Of a stretch of DNA of 64,000 nucleotides, positions 1 through 8,208 are shown one piece after another. Source of the stretch: an uncultured Prevotellaceae bacterium (lineage in GTDB: Bacteria > Bacteroidota > Bacteroidia > Bacteroidales > Bacteroidaceae). Both the position numbers and the translations under genes were made by a program. Position 1 is the stretch's first letter. Every line of letters begins with the position of its first letter. The stretch spans positions 1 through 64,000 of the forward strand of contig ONMN01000002.1 in assembly GCA_900318885.1 (NCBI GenBank). The letters run 5' to 3'. The notes below the pieces were generated by a model. It had not been told where the DNA came from. It made no database searches and was given only the letters and a program-made list of their open reading frames with translations.

Positions 1-36
1 CGCACACGCGCATGAGAGCTTGGAAAGACGTAAATC

Positions 37-70
37 GTCTGAACTCGTTGGAAAAACAACAAGTTCAGAC
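37..70. repeat. Imperfect inverted repeat (hairpin) at the left edge
   Basis: GTCTGAACT (37-45) pairs with AGTTCAGAC (62-70), and GTTG (47-50) pairs with CAAC (57-60) around a GAAAAA loop. An overlapping smaller hairpin, AGACG-taaat-CGTCT (26-40), competes for the same bases. No T-tract follows directly, so this is not a classic terminator. It may be the end of an RNA or of a mobile element lying outside the window. Nothing else is recognisable in 71-148. Confidence 0.4.
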
Positions 71-147
71 AGGTCTATCATGTTTAGCGGACAACAATAG
101 TTTTTTTTATGTTTTTCATATAGTTTTTCCTTTTACACAGATAAACG

Positions 148-171
148 AAAAAAGCCCCATAAACAGGGGCT
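148..171 (-). terminator. Rho-independent terminator after tRNA-Glu
   Basis: On the minus strand AGCCCC and GGGGCT form a 6-bp stem with a 7-nt loop, followed by a run of six T (148-153 on the plus strand are A). It lies a few bases past the tRNA-Glu 3' end. Confidence 0.8.
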
Positions 172-177
172 TTTAAG

Positions 178-249
178 TAGTCGATAGGGGAATCGAACCC
201 CTATGCCAAGATTGAGAATCTTGTATCCTAACCATTAGATGAATCGACC
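178..249 (-). tRNA. tRNA-Glu (CTC)
   Basis: The minus strand folds into a 72-nt cloverleaf. The acceptor stem is GGTCGAT/ATCGACT, the T arm is AGGGG-TTCGATT-CCCCT, and the anticodon arm is CAAGA-TTCTCAA-TCTTG, giving anticodon CTC for codon GAG. The 3' CCA is not encoded. The terminator at 148-171 follows directly. It is probably the last gene of the tRNA cluster. Confidence 0.93.
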
Positions 250-261
250 GAGTTGTGAGCG

Positions 262-283
262 TAATCAAGCATGCTTGAATTAC
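262..283. repeat. Palindrome between tRNA-Ser and tRNA-Glu
   Basis: TCAAGCATGCTTGA (265-278) is a perfect 14-bp palindrome, extended by GTAA/TTAC on the outside with one bulged A. It lies in the 132-bp spacer between two tRNA genes and could be an RNA-processing hairpin. The function is inferred only. Confidence 0.4.
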
Positions 284-381
284 CGAGCCACGAGGGAGAT
301 GACCTTTAGGTCAATCGACCGTGCAGCTTTATCTCACTTTGTTCAAAGAGCGCGCTTTTCGCAGAGAAATCCCACCGGCTG

Positions 382-468
382 CGGAAGGAGGGGGATTCGA
401 ACCCCCGGTACGGGAACCCGTACGGCAGTTTAGCAAACTGCTGGTTTCAGCCACTCACCCATCCTTCC
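382..468 (-). tRNA. tRNA-Ser (GCT)
   Basis: An 87-nt class II tRNA on the minus strand with acceptor GGAAGGA/TCCTTCC and discriminator G. The anticodon arm is GCAGT-TTGCTAA-ACTGC, giving anticodon GCT for AGC/AGU codons. The long variable arm CGTACGGG-tt-CCCGTAC is typical of tRNA-Ser. CCA is not encoded. Confidence 0.94.
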
Positions 469-528
469 AAACCTTCCAAAAGGAGGTTTTAAGCTTCAAC
501 CGTGGGGTTATCTCCTTGATTGCGGGTG

Positions 529-560
529 CAAAGGTACTACATTTATTTGAACCCTGCAAA
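529..560 (-). promoter_or_regulatory. Promoter for tRNA-Ser (and probably tRNA-Glu)
   Basis: The minus strand reads TTTG (557-560), 20 nt, then TACCTTTG (529-536), a match to the Bacteroidota -33/-7 consensus. The start site would fall about 55 nt upstream of the mature tRNA-Ser. Confidence 0.65.
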
Positions 561-628
561 TTTTTAAGCGACTTTTTTCACTTTTCCTTTTATTTTTCAG
601 TTTTGTCGCGAATGATTGGATGTTTTCG

Positions 629-701
629 AGCGGAATACGGGACTCGAACCCGCGACCCTCGGCTTGGGAAGCCAATGCTCTACCAACTGAGCTAATTCCG
701 C
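629..701 (-). tRNA. tRNA-Gly (CCC)
   Basis: A 73-nt cloverleaf on the minus strand with acceptor GCGGAAT/ATTCCGC and discriminator T. The anticodon arm is TTGGC-TTCCCAA-GCCGA, giving anticodon CCC for GGG codons. CCA is not encoded. Confidence 0.94.
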
Positions 702-722
702 CGGACACGACAAAATGTCATG

Positions 723-761
723 AAAAAAGAGTCAGTACCTTGTAGGGAAGATGACTGACTC
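723..761 (-). terminator. Terminator between tRNA-Thr and tRNA-Gly
   Basis: GAGTCAGT (729-736) and ACTGACTC (754-761) form an 8-bp stem. On the minus strand it is followed by six T (723-728). The loop is long (17 nt), so termination may be partial, or the hairpin may serve in processing. Confidence 0.55.
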
Positions 762-774
762 CTTATGGAAAGTG

Positions 775-847
<73 letters not shown>

Positions 848-915
848 AGCCTTTCAAAGAACTCTCTGCTCCGTATTTGTCGGCCTTGAGACCGTACATT
901 TTCCGAAAGCGAGTG

Positions 916-946
916 CAAAGGTAATACTTTTTTCTGTAACTGCAAA
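916..946 (-). promoter_or_regulatory. Promoter of the tRNA cluster
   Basis: On the minus strand TTTG (943-946), 19 nt, then TACCTTTG (916-923) match the Bacteroidota promoter consensus exactly. It reads toward tRNA-Thr and lies just downstream of the uvrA stop codon. Confidence 0.75.
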
Positions 947-982
947 ATATTTTCCGTGAAAGTTTTGCAGGTTGCGGTATTT

Positions 983-3931
983 TTACCCGTTCAGTTTCTC
1001 TTTCAGATATTTTCCTGTGATACTTTCCTCGCAGGCGGCTATCTGTTCGGGCGTGCCGCAGGCCACTAGCTGACCTCCGCGATCGCCTCCGTCAGGACCA
1101 ATGTCGATGATGTGGTCGGCACATTTGATGATTTCCATATTGTGCTCGATGATGAGGATGCTGTGGCCGCGTTCTATCAGTGCGTCGAAGGCGTGCAACA
1201 GGCGCTGGATGTCGTGGAAGTGAAGACCCGTCGTGGGCTCGTCGAAGATGAAGAGGGTAGGCTCTTGTTTCTCCTGTCCGATGAAGTAGGCCAGCTTTAC
1301 ACGCTGGTTTTCACCACCGGAGAGCGTAGAGGAGTTCTGACCGAGCTTGATGTATCCGAGGCCGACTTCTTCGAGCGGCTTCAGGCGCGAGACGATAGAC
1401 TTACACCCGTCGAAGAATTCAATGGCCTCGCTGATGGTCATATTGAGCACGTCGTAGATATTCTTGTCCTTGTAGCGGACGTCGAGGATGTCATGCTTGA
1501 AGCGGTGACCGTGACAGGCTTCACACTCGAGGACGAGGTCGGCCATAAACTGCATCTCGACGGTGATGACACCCGCACCCTTACACTCGTCGCAACGTCC
1601 ACCGTCGGCATTGAATGAGAAATACTGCGGCGTGAAACCCATCTGCTTGGCCAGCGGCTGGTCGGCAAAGAGGTCGCGGATGGCGTCGTAGGCTTTGACG
1701 TAAGTGGCAGGGTTGGAACGGGTGGATTTGCCGATGGGATTCTGGTCGACGAACTCAATGTGTTTGATGCTCTCGTAGTCGCCCTCCAGACCGATGTATT
1801 CTCCTGGTGCGTCGCATACGTCACCCATTCGACGCTTGAGGGCAGGGTAGAGGATGCCTTTGACGAGCGACGATTTGCCCGATCCGGATACGCCCGTGAC
1901 AACGGTCATGATGTTCAGCGGGAAGTCGACGTCGATACCCTTCAGATTGTTCATGCGGGCGCCCTTGATGGTGATGCGCTGATTCCAGGGGCGACGGCTG
2001 GCGGGGACGGGGATTTCGTCGGTATGCGAGAGGTAGCGGAGGGTGTAGCTTTTCCCGACGGCCGAACCGTCGGGCACAGTAGCGGCTGAGGAATCCCCGA
2101 CGGGGGAACCGTCGGGCACAGTCAACGGACCGGCGTAGACGATTTCACCACCGAGGCGGCCGGCATCAGGGCCGACGTCGATGAGGTAGTCGGCAGCACG
2201 CATGATTTCCTCGTCGTGTTCGACGATGACGACGGTATTGCCGAGGTCGCGCAACTCCTTGAGTACCTTGATGAGTCGGTCGGTGTCGCGTGAGTGCAGT
2301 CCGATGCTGGGCTCGTCGAGGATGTAAAGCGAACCTACGAGCGAAGAGCCTAAGGACGTCGTCAGATTGATGCGCTGACTCTCGCCACCAGACAGCGAAT
2401 TCGACATGCGGTTGAGCGTCAGATAGCCCAGTCCGACGTCGAGCAGGAATTGCAGGCGCGAATTGATTTCCGTCAGCAAGCGACGGCCAATCTCCTGTTC
2501 CTGTGGCGTCAGTTCCAGCTGGTCGAACCACTGCTTCAGCCGTACGACAGGCAGTTGTACGAGGTCGGTAATGCTGCGACCACCGATCTTGACGTATTCT
2601 GCCTCGGGCTTCAGTCGTGTGCCGTGACATTTGTGACACGTCGTCTTTCCACGATAACGCGCCAGCATGACACGATACTGAATCTTATACTGATTCTCCT
2701 GCAGCATCTGGAAGAAATTGTCGATGGATACACGGTCGTACTTGTCGCGGGTCTTATCGCTGGGCAGTCCGTGCCAAAGCATATCCTTCTGTTGCTGCGT
2801 CAGGTTATAGTACGGTTCGAAGATGGGAAAATCGTCTTGGGCAGCACGACGGCAGAATTCTTCCTGCCACATCTTCATCTTATCGCCGTGCCAAGGCTGC
2901 ACACAACCGTCGTAGACCGACAGTGTGGTATTGGGAATGACGAGGTGTTCGTCGATGCCGATAATCTTGCCGAAACCCTGACACTCAGGGCAGGCACCAG
3001 CAGGCGAATTGAAGGAGAACATCTGGTCGTTGGGCTCCTCGAACGTCATGCCGTCAGCCTCGAAACGCTGGGAGAAGTCGTAGGTCAGACCAGAGGGTGA
3101 AACCATTAGGCGCAGTTCGCCGTGACCCTCGTAGAAGGCTGTCTCAGCAGAGTCGACGAGACGCGAGACGGAGTCTTTGGAGTTGTCGACGGAGAGGCGG
3201 TCGATGACGAGGTACATCCCGTCGGCCGAACCGACGGGCACACTACTGGCGGCCGAACCGACGGGCACACTACTGGCGGGAGAACCGCTGGGTACACTAA
3301 TAGCAGGGGAGGCGCCAGACACACTGGATGACGACGAGGCGGTGGCGGCGTGTTCCTCCAGCCAGTCGTCAATGCGGACGATGTTGCCGCTGACGGACAT
3401 GCGGGCGTAGCCATTCTGGACATACATTTGAAGCTGGCGTTCCAGCGTGCGACCCTCGACGGGAATGATGGGTGCCAGGATGATGAATTTCGTGCCAGGC
3501 TGGAACCGCTGCACCTGTCGGACGATATCCTCAGTGGAGTGTTTCTTCACCTCCTGTCCGCTAATGGGCGAGTAGGTCCGTCCGATGCGGGCATAGAGCA
3601 GGCGCAGATACTCGTAGATTTCCGTCGTTGTGCCAACGGTACTTCTTGGATTGCGCGAGATGACCTTTTGTTCGATGGCGATGGCGGGCGGTATGCCGCG
3701 AATGTAGTCGCATTCGGGTTTGTTCATACGGCCCAGAAACTGGCGTGCATATGCCGACAGGCTCTCCACATAACGTCTCTGGCCCTCGGCATACAGTGTG
3801 TCGAAGGCCAAAGATGATTTGCCGGAGCCACTGACTCCGGCAATCACCACCAATTTGTTGCGGGGAATGGTGACGTCAATATTCTTCAGGTTATTGACTC
3901 TCGCCCCCTTTATTTCAATTGAATCGCTCAA
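983..3931 (-). CDS. uvrA: Excinuclease ABC subunit A (UvrA)
   Basis: The DNA-damage sensor of nucleotide excision repair, a cytosolic twin-ABC ATPase that loads UvrB. Walker A sequences GVSGSGKSS occur near residues 32-40 and again near 665. Both signatures (LSGGESQR, LSGGENQR) and both Walker B boxes (LDEPSIGL, FDEPTTGL) are present, as are CxxC zinc-binding pairs. At 982 aa it is longer than the usual ~940. A Ser/Pro/Val-rich insert (about 205-238) is built from a 27-bp tandem repeat, and a second insert (about 603-630) carries two palindromes. The start is TTG placed directly after the uxaB TAA, with no better ATG, so translation is probably coupled to uxaB. Confidence 0.97.
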   Translation of the reverse strand: MSDSIEIKGARVNNLKNIDVTIPRNKLVVIAGVSGSGKSSLAFDTLYAEGQRRYVESLSAYARQFLGRMNKPECDYIRGIPPAIAIEQKVISRNPRSTVGTTTEIYEYLRLLYARIGRTYSPISGQEVKKHSTEDIVRQVQRFQPGTKFIILAPIIPVEGRTLERQLQMYVQNGYARMSVSGNIVRIDDWLEEHAATASSSSSVSGASPAISVPSGSPASSVPVGSAASSVPVGSADGMYLVIDRLSVDNSKDSVSRLVDSAETAFYEGHGELRLMVSPSGLTYDFSQRFEADGMTFEEPNDQMFSFNSPAGACPECQGFGKIIGIDEHLVIPNTTLSVYDGCVQPWHGDKMKMWQEEFCRRAAQDDFPIFEPYYNLTQQQKDMLWHGLPSDKTRDKYDRVSIDNFFQMLQENQYKIQYRVMLARYRGKTTCHKCHGTRLKPEAEYVKIGGRSITDLVQLPVVRLKQWFDQLELTPQEQEIGRRLLTEINSRLQFLLDVGLGYLTLNRMSNSLSGGESQRINLTTSLGSSLVGSLYILDEPSIGLHSRDTDRLIKVLKELRDLGNTVVIVEHDEEIMRAADYLIDVGPDAGRLGGEIVYAGPLTVPDGSPVGDSSAATVPDGSAVGKSYTLRYLSHTDEIPVPASRRPWNQRITIKGARMNNLKGIDVDFPLNIMTVVTGVSGSGKSSLVKGILYPALKRRMGDVCDAPGEYIGLEGDYESIKHIEFVDQNPIGKSTRSNPATYVKAYDAIRDLFADQPLAKQMGFTPQYFSFNADGGRCDECKGAGVITVEMQFMADLVLECEACHGHRFKHDILDVRYKDKNIYDVLNMTISEAIEFFDGCKSIVSRLKPLEEVGLGYIKLGQNSSTLSGGENQRVKLAYFIGQEKQEPTLFIFDEPTTGLHFHDIQRLLHAFDALIERGHSILIIEHNMEIIKCADHIIDIGPDGGDRGGQLVACGTPEQIAACEESITGKYLKEKLNG
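2054..2116. repeat. Two in-frame palindromes inside uvrA
   Basis: Unit 1: CCCGACGG (2054-2061), loop CCGAA, CCGTCGGG (2067-2074). Unit 2: CCCGACGG (2096-2103), loop GGGAA, CCGTCGGG (2109-2116). Both are perfect 8-bp stems with 5-nt loops. They encode a Val-Pro-Asp-Gly-Ser segment in a variable part of UvrA between conserved blocks. Confidence 0.85.
3218..3303. repeat. 27-bp tandem repeat with palindrome inside uvrA
   Basis: A 27-bp unit occurs twice exactly (3223-3249, 3250-3276) and a third time degenerately (3277-3303). The first copy sits in a perfect palindrome, CCCGTCGG-CCGAA-CCGACGGG (3218-3238). The unit encodes a 9-residue Pro-Val-Gly-Ser-Ala-Ala-Ser-Ser-Val repeat, and 27 bp keeps the reading frame. 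Confidence 0.88.
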
Positions 3932-5374
3932 TTACAGAATAGTCTTTACGGCTTCCAGCATGCCCTTCTCCTGAATCAGGTCGAGGAACAGCTTCACCAT
4001 TGCGTTCAGGCCGGCAACCTTGTTGAGGTCCTCCTGCCAGATGAACTCGGCACCGAGTACACCGTCGGCAACCTTCTGCGTGTCGCCAGTAGCCCAGAGT
4101 TCCTTCAGCAGGGACATGATCTTCTCATCGTCGTTGGGGATAATCTCCACACCGTCGGCGCGCTTGCCGCCTTTATAATATGTAATGATAGCGGCCAGAC
4201 CGAATACCAGACCCTTAGGCAACTCGCCCTTGCGCTCCAAGTAAGTCTTCACGCCGGGCAGGTCGCGAGCCTGGAACTTGGGGAATGAGTTCAGCATGAT
4301 GCTGGTTACCTGGTGGTCTACGAACGGGTTGTCGAAGCGCTCGAGCACGTCGCCAGCAAACTTCTCAAGCTCGTCCATTGGCAGGTCGAGGGTCTGCATG
4401 AGTTCCTCAAACTGTACCTTGTGGATGTACTTGGAAATTACCTCGTGGTTGCAGGCGTCACGAACGATGTTGACACCAGAGAGGAATGCAACGGGCGAGA
4501 GTACGGTGTGCGGGCCATTCAGCAGGGTGACCTTACGCTTGTGGTAGGGCTCTTCTGAGGGAACGAACAGCACGTGCAGACCAGCCTTGTCTGCAGGGAA
4601 CTCCTGAGCAACCTCCTTTGGAGCCTCGATGACCCAGAGGTGGAAGTTCTCGGCCTGTACGACGAGGTTGTCGCGATAGCCGACCTTCTCCTGAATCTCA
4701 GCAATCTCCTTGCGGGGGAAGCCAGGCACGATACGGTCTACGAGGGTAGCGTAAACGCCGCAGCACTCGTCGAACCACTTCTTGAAGTCTGCGGGCAACT
4801 TCCACAGCTCGATGTACTTATTGATGCAATCCTTCAGCACGTGGCCGTTCAGGAAGATGAGCTCGCAGGGGAAGATGATAAGACCCTTCGTGGGATCGCC
4901 ATTGAACGTCTGGTAACGACGATACAGCAACTGTACCAGTTTGCCAGGATAGCTTGAAGCAGGCTTGTCCTCCAGCTTACAAGCGGGATCGAAAGCAATA
5001 CCAGCCTCGGTTGTGTTAGAAATCACGAAACGAATCTCGGGCTGGTCTGCCAGAGCCATGAAGGCATCATTCTGAGAGTAGGGGTTCAGCGCACGGCTGA
5101 TGACGTCGATACGCTCCAGGGTGTTGACGGGCTTGCCGTTCTCGCGACCCTGCAGATTGACGTGATACAGACAGTCCTGACCGTTGAGCCAGTCAACCAT
5201 ACCGCGGTCGATGGGCTGCACGACGACAACACTACCATTGAAATTGGTTTTCTGGTCCATGTTCCAGATAATCCAATCAACGAATGCACGGAGGAAATTA
5301 CCCTCACCAAACTGAATGACCTTCTCGGGCATCACGCTCTTCGGAGCGAACTTTTTGTTTAACGGTTTCAACAT
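3932..5374 (-). CDS. uxaB: Tagaturonate reductase / altronate oxidoreductase
   Basis: A cytosolic NAD-dependent polyol dehydrogenase of the mannitol dehydrogenase family. It interconverts D-tagaturonate and D-altronate in galacturonate (pectin) catabolism. The N-terminal GEGNFLRAFVDW motif (about residues 23-34) is typical of UxaB, and 480 aa is the family length. UxaA and UxaC are not in this window. It shares a transcript with uvrA, whose start codon follows its stop without a gap. Confidence 0.88.
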   Translation of the reverse strand: MLKPLNKKFAPKSVMPEKVIQFGEGNFLRAFVDWIIWNMDQKTNFNGSVVVVQPIDRGMVDWLNGQDCLYHVNLQGRENGKPVNTLERIDVISRALNPYSQNDAFMALADQPEIRFVISNTTEAGIAFDPACKLEDKPASSYPGKLVQLLYRRYQTFNGDPTKGLIIFPCELIFLNGHVLKDCINKYIELWKLPADFKKWFDECCGVYATLVDRIVPGFPRKEIAEIQEKVGYRDNLVVQAENFHLWVIEAPKEVAQEFPADKAGLHVLFVPSEEPYHKRKVTLLNGPHTVLSPVAFLSGVNIVRDACNHEVISKYIHKVQFEELMQTLDLPMDELEKFAGDVLERFDNPFVDHQVTSIMLNSFPKFQARDLPGVKTYLERKGELPKGLVFGLAAIITYYKGGKRADGVEIIPNDDEKIMSLLKELWATGDTQKVADGVLGAEFIWQEDLNKVAGLNAMVKLFLDLIQEKGMLEAVKTIL

Positions 5375-5414
5375 AATTCGTTATATTTTATAAATAGTTT
5401 GTTTTATTTCAGTG

Positions 5415-5422
5415 CAAAGATA
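5415..5422 (-). promoter_or_regulatory. -7 box for uxaB-uvrA
   Basis: TATCTTTG on the minus strand matches TAnnTTTG and lies about 40 nt upstream of uxaB. No convincing TTTG is visible 19-20 nt upstream, so the promoter may need an activator. The inverted repeat at 5454-5469 is at a suitable distance for one. Confidence 0.5.
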
Positions 5423-5453
5423 GTGAATATTTTCCGAATAACGTATCATTTTT

Positions 5454-5469
5454 ACGTAATTTATTACGT
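5454..5469. promoter_or_regulatory. Inverted repeat upstream of uxaB, possible operator
   Basis: ACGTAAT-tt-ATTACGT is a perfect 7-bp inverted repeat with extra AACGT/ACGTT motifs on both sides. It lies about 30-50 nt upstream of the uxaB -7 box and about 60 nt beyond the thrC 3' end. Regulator binding is inferred; no regulator gene is adjacent. Confidence 0.4.
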
Positions 5470-5527
5470 TAACGTTTGCAGCCACTTGTTTTTCTTTTGA
5501 CACTGATGGGATGGGTGGGACTATTTA

Positions 5528-6871
5528 TTACTGATTCATCAGGTAGGCCTTGAAGTCGGCGAAGTCCTTGGACAGTTCCACGCTTTGCTTCTCGCCTTCC
5601 ATGAATGCACGCAGACGGGCGGGTATCTCGATGTCGATGCCCAGAATGTCGTCCACCTTCTCCTTGAACTTAGCAGGATGGGCCGTCTCGCAGAATACGC
5701 CAACCTCGCCTGGCTTCAAGTTCTCTTGTAGTGCACGGAATCCGCAAGCGCCATGAGGATCAAGTATATAGCCCGTTTCGCTATAGCATTGCCGCATGGT
5801 TTCCTTAATCTGTTCATCGCTGTATGTTGCACCGCTAATGAGGTTGGTGATGCGATGATGTGTGGCTTCGGGAGTCAACGCATTGTTTTTAGAATAGAGG
5901 TTCAGAATACGTGCGAAGTTCGAGGGGTCGCCGACATCCATCGCGTTGGCTAATGTCTGTACTGAAGCTTTTGGCTCGTACTTGCCAGTCTGCAGATAGT
6001 TGTAGAAGACGTCGTTGGCATTGTTGGCGGCGATGAAGCGCTTGATGGGCAGTCCCATCTCGTGGCCGAACAGTGCCGAGCAGATGTTACCAAAGTTACC
6101 GCTGGGCACGCACATCACGAGCTCGTCGGCCAGACCAAGTGCTTTCATACGCGCATACGCATTAAAATAATAGAACGCCTGCGGGAGGAAACGTGCGACG
6201 TTGATGGAGTTTGCTGACGTCAGCTTCATGTGCTTGTTCAGTTCCTCGTCCATGAATGCCGACTTCACCAGTGCCTGGCAGTCGTCGAATACACCGTCGA
6301 CCTCGATGGCGGTGATGTTCTTGCCGAGCGTCGTGAATTGGCACTCCTGAATGGGGCTTACCTTGCCCTTGGGATATAAAACGTAAACATGGATGCCCTC
6401 AACACCGAGGAAACCATTAGCTACAGCACTTCCCGTGTCGCCGCTTGTGGCCACGAGGACGTTTACGGTCCCGTTAGTCGCGGTTTCCCCGCGACTACCC
6501 ATGCGCAAGAAATACCCCAGCAGGCGGGCCATGAAGCGGGCACCGACGTCCTTGAATGCCAGCGTCGGTCCGTGGAACAACTCCAGCGCATAGATGTTTT
6601 CCGTGACTTTTACCACAGGACAATCGAACGACAGCGTGTCGTAGACGATATCCTGCAAGGCGTCGCCGTCCACATCGTCGCCAAAGAAGTTTTGGGCTAC
6701 GTTGTAGGCGATATCCTGGAACTTCATGCCGGGCATGTCGTTGACGAATGCCTTTGGCAGCGTATAAATCTCTTCGGGCATATACAGACCGCGGTCCTCT
6801 GCCAATCCTTTCACTACTGCCTTCTGCAAATCTGCAATCGGCGCATTTCCGTTTGTGCTGTAGTATTTCAT
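5528..6871 (-). CDS. thrC: Threonine synthase
   Basis: A PLP enzyme converting O-phosphohomoserine to L-threonine. The PLP lysine lies in LAFKDVGARF (Lys107), and the phosphate-binding SGDTGSA loop is at about 143-149. At 447 aa it is a full-length fold type II protein. It carries an in-frame insert at about residues 124-137, just before the conserved VLVATSGDTG block, encoded by the palindrome at 6475-6497. Last gene of the thrA-apgM-thrC operon; its start overlaps the apgM stop (ATGA). Confidence 0.96.
   Translation of the reverse strand: MKYYSTNGNAPIADLQKAVVKGLAEDRGLYMPEEIYTLPKAFVNDMPGMKFQDIAYNVAQNFFGDDVDGDALQDIVYDTLSFDCPVVKVTENIYALELFHGPTLAFKDVGARFMARLLGYFLRMGSRGETATNGTVNVLVATSGDTGSAVANGFLGVEGIHVYVLYPKGKVSPIQECQFTTLGKNITAIEVDGVFDDCQALVKSAFMDEELNKHMKLTSANSINVARFLPQAFYYFNAYARMKALGLADELVMCVPSGNFGNICSALFGHEMGLPIKRFIAANNANDVFYNYLQTGKYEPKASVQTLANAMDVGDPSNFARILNLYSKNNALTPEATHHRITNLISGATYSDEQIKETMRQCYSETGYILDPHGACGFRALQENLKPGEVGVFCETAHPAKFKEKVDDILGIDIEIPARLRAFMEGEKQSVELSKDFADFKAYLMNQ
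6475..6497. repeat. In-frame palindrome in thrC
   Basis: TAGTCGCGG (6475-6483), loop TTTCC, CCGCGACTA (6489-6497): a perfect 9-bp stem with a 5-nt loop. It encodes the SRGET part of an insert absent from typical ThrC. The geometry matches the palindromes in uvrA, recQ and cobQ. Confidence 0.85.
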
Positions 6872-8130
6872 AAGCTCATAAATGTTTTCATAAATTCATC
6901 GAGTTTTAGCAGACCATAGGCCCCGCTGACGCAAGAAACCTCGTCGTACTGCTGCACGGCGTCTGGCTTGATGCCGCGGTGCCAGATAAGGAACGGCACG
7001 GGCTGTCCGACGTGGATGCGCTGTTCGACAGGCGTGAGGTGGTCAGGCAGTACGGCGATGCAGACGTCTTTGTCCTTTACCTTATTATATATAGGTGCGA
7101 TGAGTCGCTGGTCCAGATACTCGATGGTCTTCAGTTTCAGTTCCAAGTCGCCATCGTGACCTGCCTCGTCGCTGGCTTCTACATGAACGAAGACGAAGTC
7201 GTCGTGCTCCAATGCGTCAATGGCGGCTTGTGCCTTGCCTTCATAGTTGGTGTCGGCCAGTCCAGTGGCACCAGGCACCTTGACAATGCGCAGACCAGCG
7301 TACTTACCAATGCCCTGAATCAGATCGACAGCACTAATAACCGTACCGCTCTTGATTTGCGGGTACTGTTGCATGAGCGTCTCCATCGACGGACGATAGC
7401 CACCGCTCCAAGGCCAGATGCTGTTGGCCTGACGCTCACCCTTCTTAGCACGTTCGATGTTAAAGGGATGTTGAGATAACAGCTCTTGCGATTTCAGAAT
7501 CATCTCGTTGATGAGGTCGGCAGTTTGTTGGGGAGACAGACGGCGGGTGTCAGCGACGGAATCGCTGACCACACTATCAGGTTTTACCAACAATGGGCGC
7601 CAAGGCTCGTTGGGGTGATCGTGGGGTGGGGCACAGACGATGTGTTTGTTGCCACCTTTGATGACCAACAGATGGCGGTATTGTATGCCTGTGATGAACT
7701 TCACACGCTCGCAGCCCTCACGTTCGTTGATGGGCTTAGCGAGGTTTTCGTTCATATAGTCGATGAGCACACGGGCGTCGTCTGTCTCCAGATTACCGCC
7801 GTTGTGGGTGATAATCTTGCCGTCCTCCAACGTGATGATGTTGCAGCGAATTGCGAAGTCGTCATCGGCCATCTCGTAGCCAATAGAAGCCGCCTCTAAT
7901 GGTCCGCGGCCTTCGTAAACCTTGTTCAAATCATAACCCAAGATAGCGGTGTTGGCCACCTCGGAACCAGGAGGGAAACCTTCTGGAACAGTCACCAAGC
8001 GACCACAGCGACCTTCACGCGCCAGCTGGTCCATCATGGGCTTATGGGCATATTGCAGCAGGGTCTTCCCATCGAGTCGCTCGACGGGAAGATCTGCCAT
8101 GCCATCACCTAAAATGATAATATGTTTCAT
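6868..8130 (-). CDS. apgM: ApgM-family phosphoglycerate mutase-like enzyme, proposed homoserine kinase
   Basis: An alkaline-phosphatase-superfamily metalloenzyme resembling cofactor-independent phosphoglycerate mutase of the archaeal type. It has the N-terminal metal site GDGMAD, a PPGSEVAN active-site serine region and C-terminal metal ligands in EASDEAGHDG and LPDHLTP. It lies between aspartokinase/homoserine dehydrogenase and threonine synthase, where thrB is expected. This family has been proposed to act as a homoserine kinase. The role is inferred from context; mutase activity cannot be excluded from sequence. Confidence 0.88.
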   Translation of the reverse strand: MKHIIILGDGMADLPVERLDGKTLLQYAHKPMMDQLAREGRCGRLVTVPEGFPPGSEVANTAILGYDLNKVYEGRGPLEAASIGYEMADDDFAIRCNIITLEDGKIITHNGGNLETDDARVLIDYMNENLAKPINEREGCERVKFITGIQYRHLLVIKGGNKHIVCAPPHDHPNEPWRPLLVKPDSVVSDSVADTRRLSPQQTADLINEMILKSQELLSQHPFNIERAKKGERQANSIWPWSGGYRPSMETLMQQYPQIKSGTVISAVDLIQGIGKYAGLRIVKVPGATGLADTNYEGKAQAAIDALEHDDFVFVHVEASDEAGHDGDLELKLKTIEYLDQRLIAPIYNKVKDKDVCIAVLPDHLTPVEQRIHVGQPVPFLIWHRGIKPDAVQQYDEVSCVSGAYGLLKLDEFMKTFMSL

Positions 8131-8208
8131 AAAACTCCGTTTTATGCATCATCGGCTGCACCTCAGCATAAAGCAAGCTTTTGCCTTCGGTTTGCACGAT
8201 AATTCATA

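Noticed and set aside
1112-1618. Long reading frames antisense to uvrA and to many other genes (for example 2450-3100, 9808-10425, 39433-40155, 46071-46997)
   Set aside because: They mirror conserved proteins on the other strand, lack promoters or family motifs, and reflect codon bias of the real genes.
3218-3303. CRISPR-like repeat
   Set aside because: The 27-bp units are directly adjacent without spacers and are translated in frame within uvrA.
7972-7998. Palindrome CCAGGAGG/CCTTCTGG in apgM as another inserted element
   Set aside because: It encodes the conserved PEGFPPGSEVAN active-site region of the family, so it is native sequence with a chance near-palindrome.
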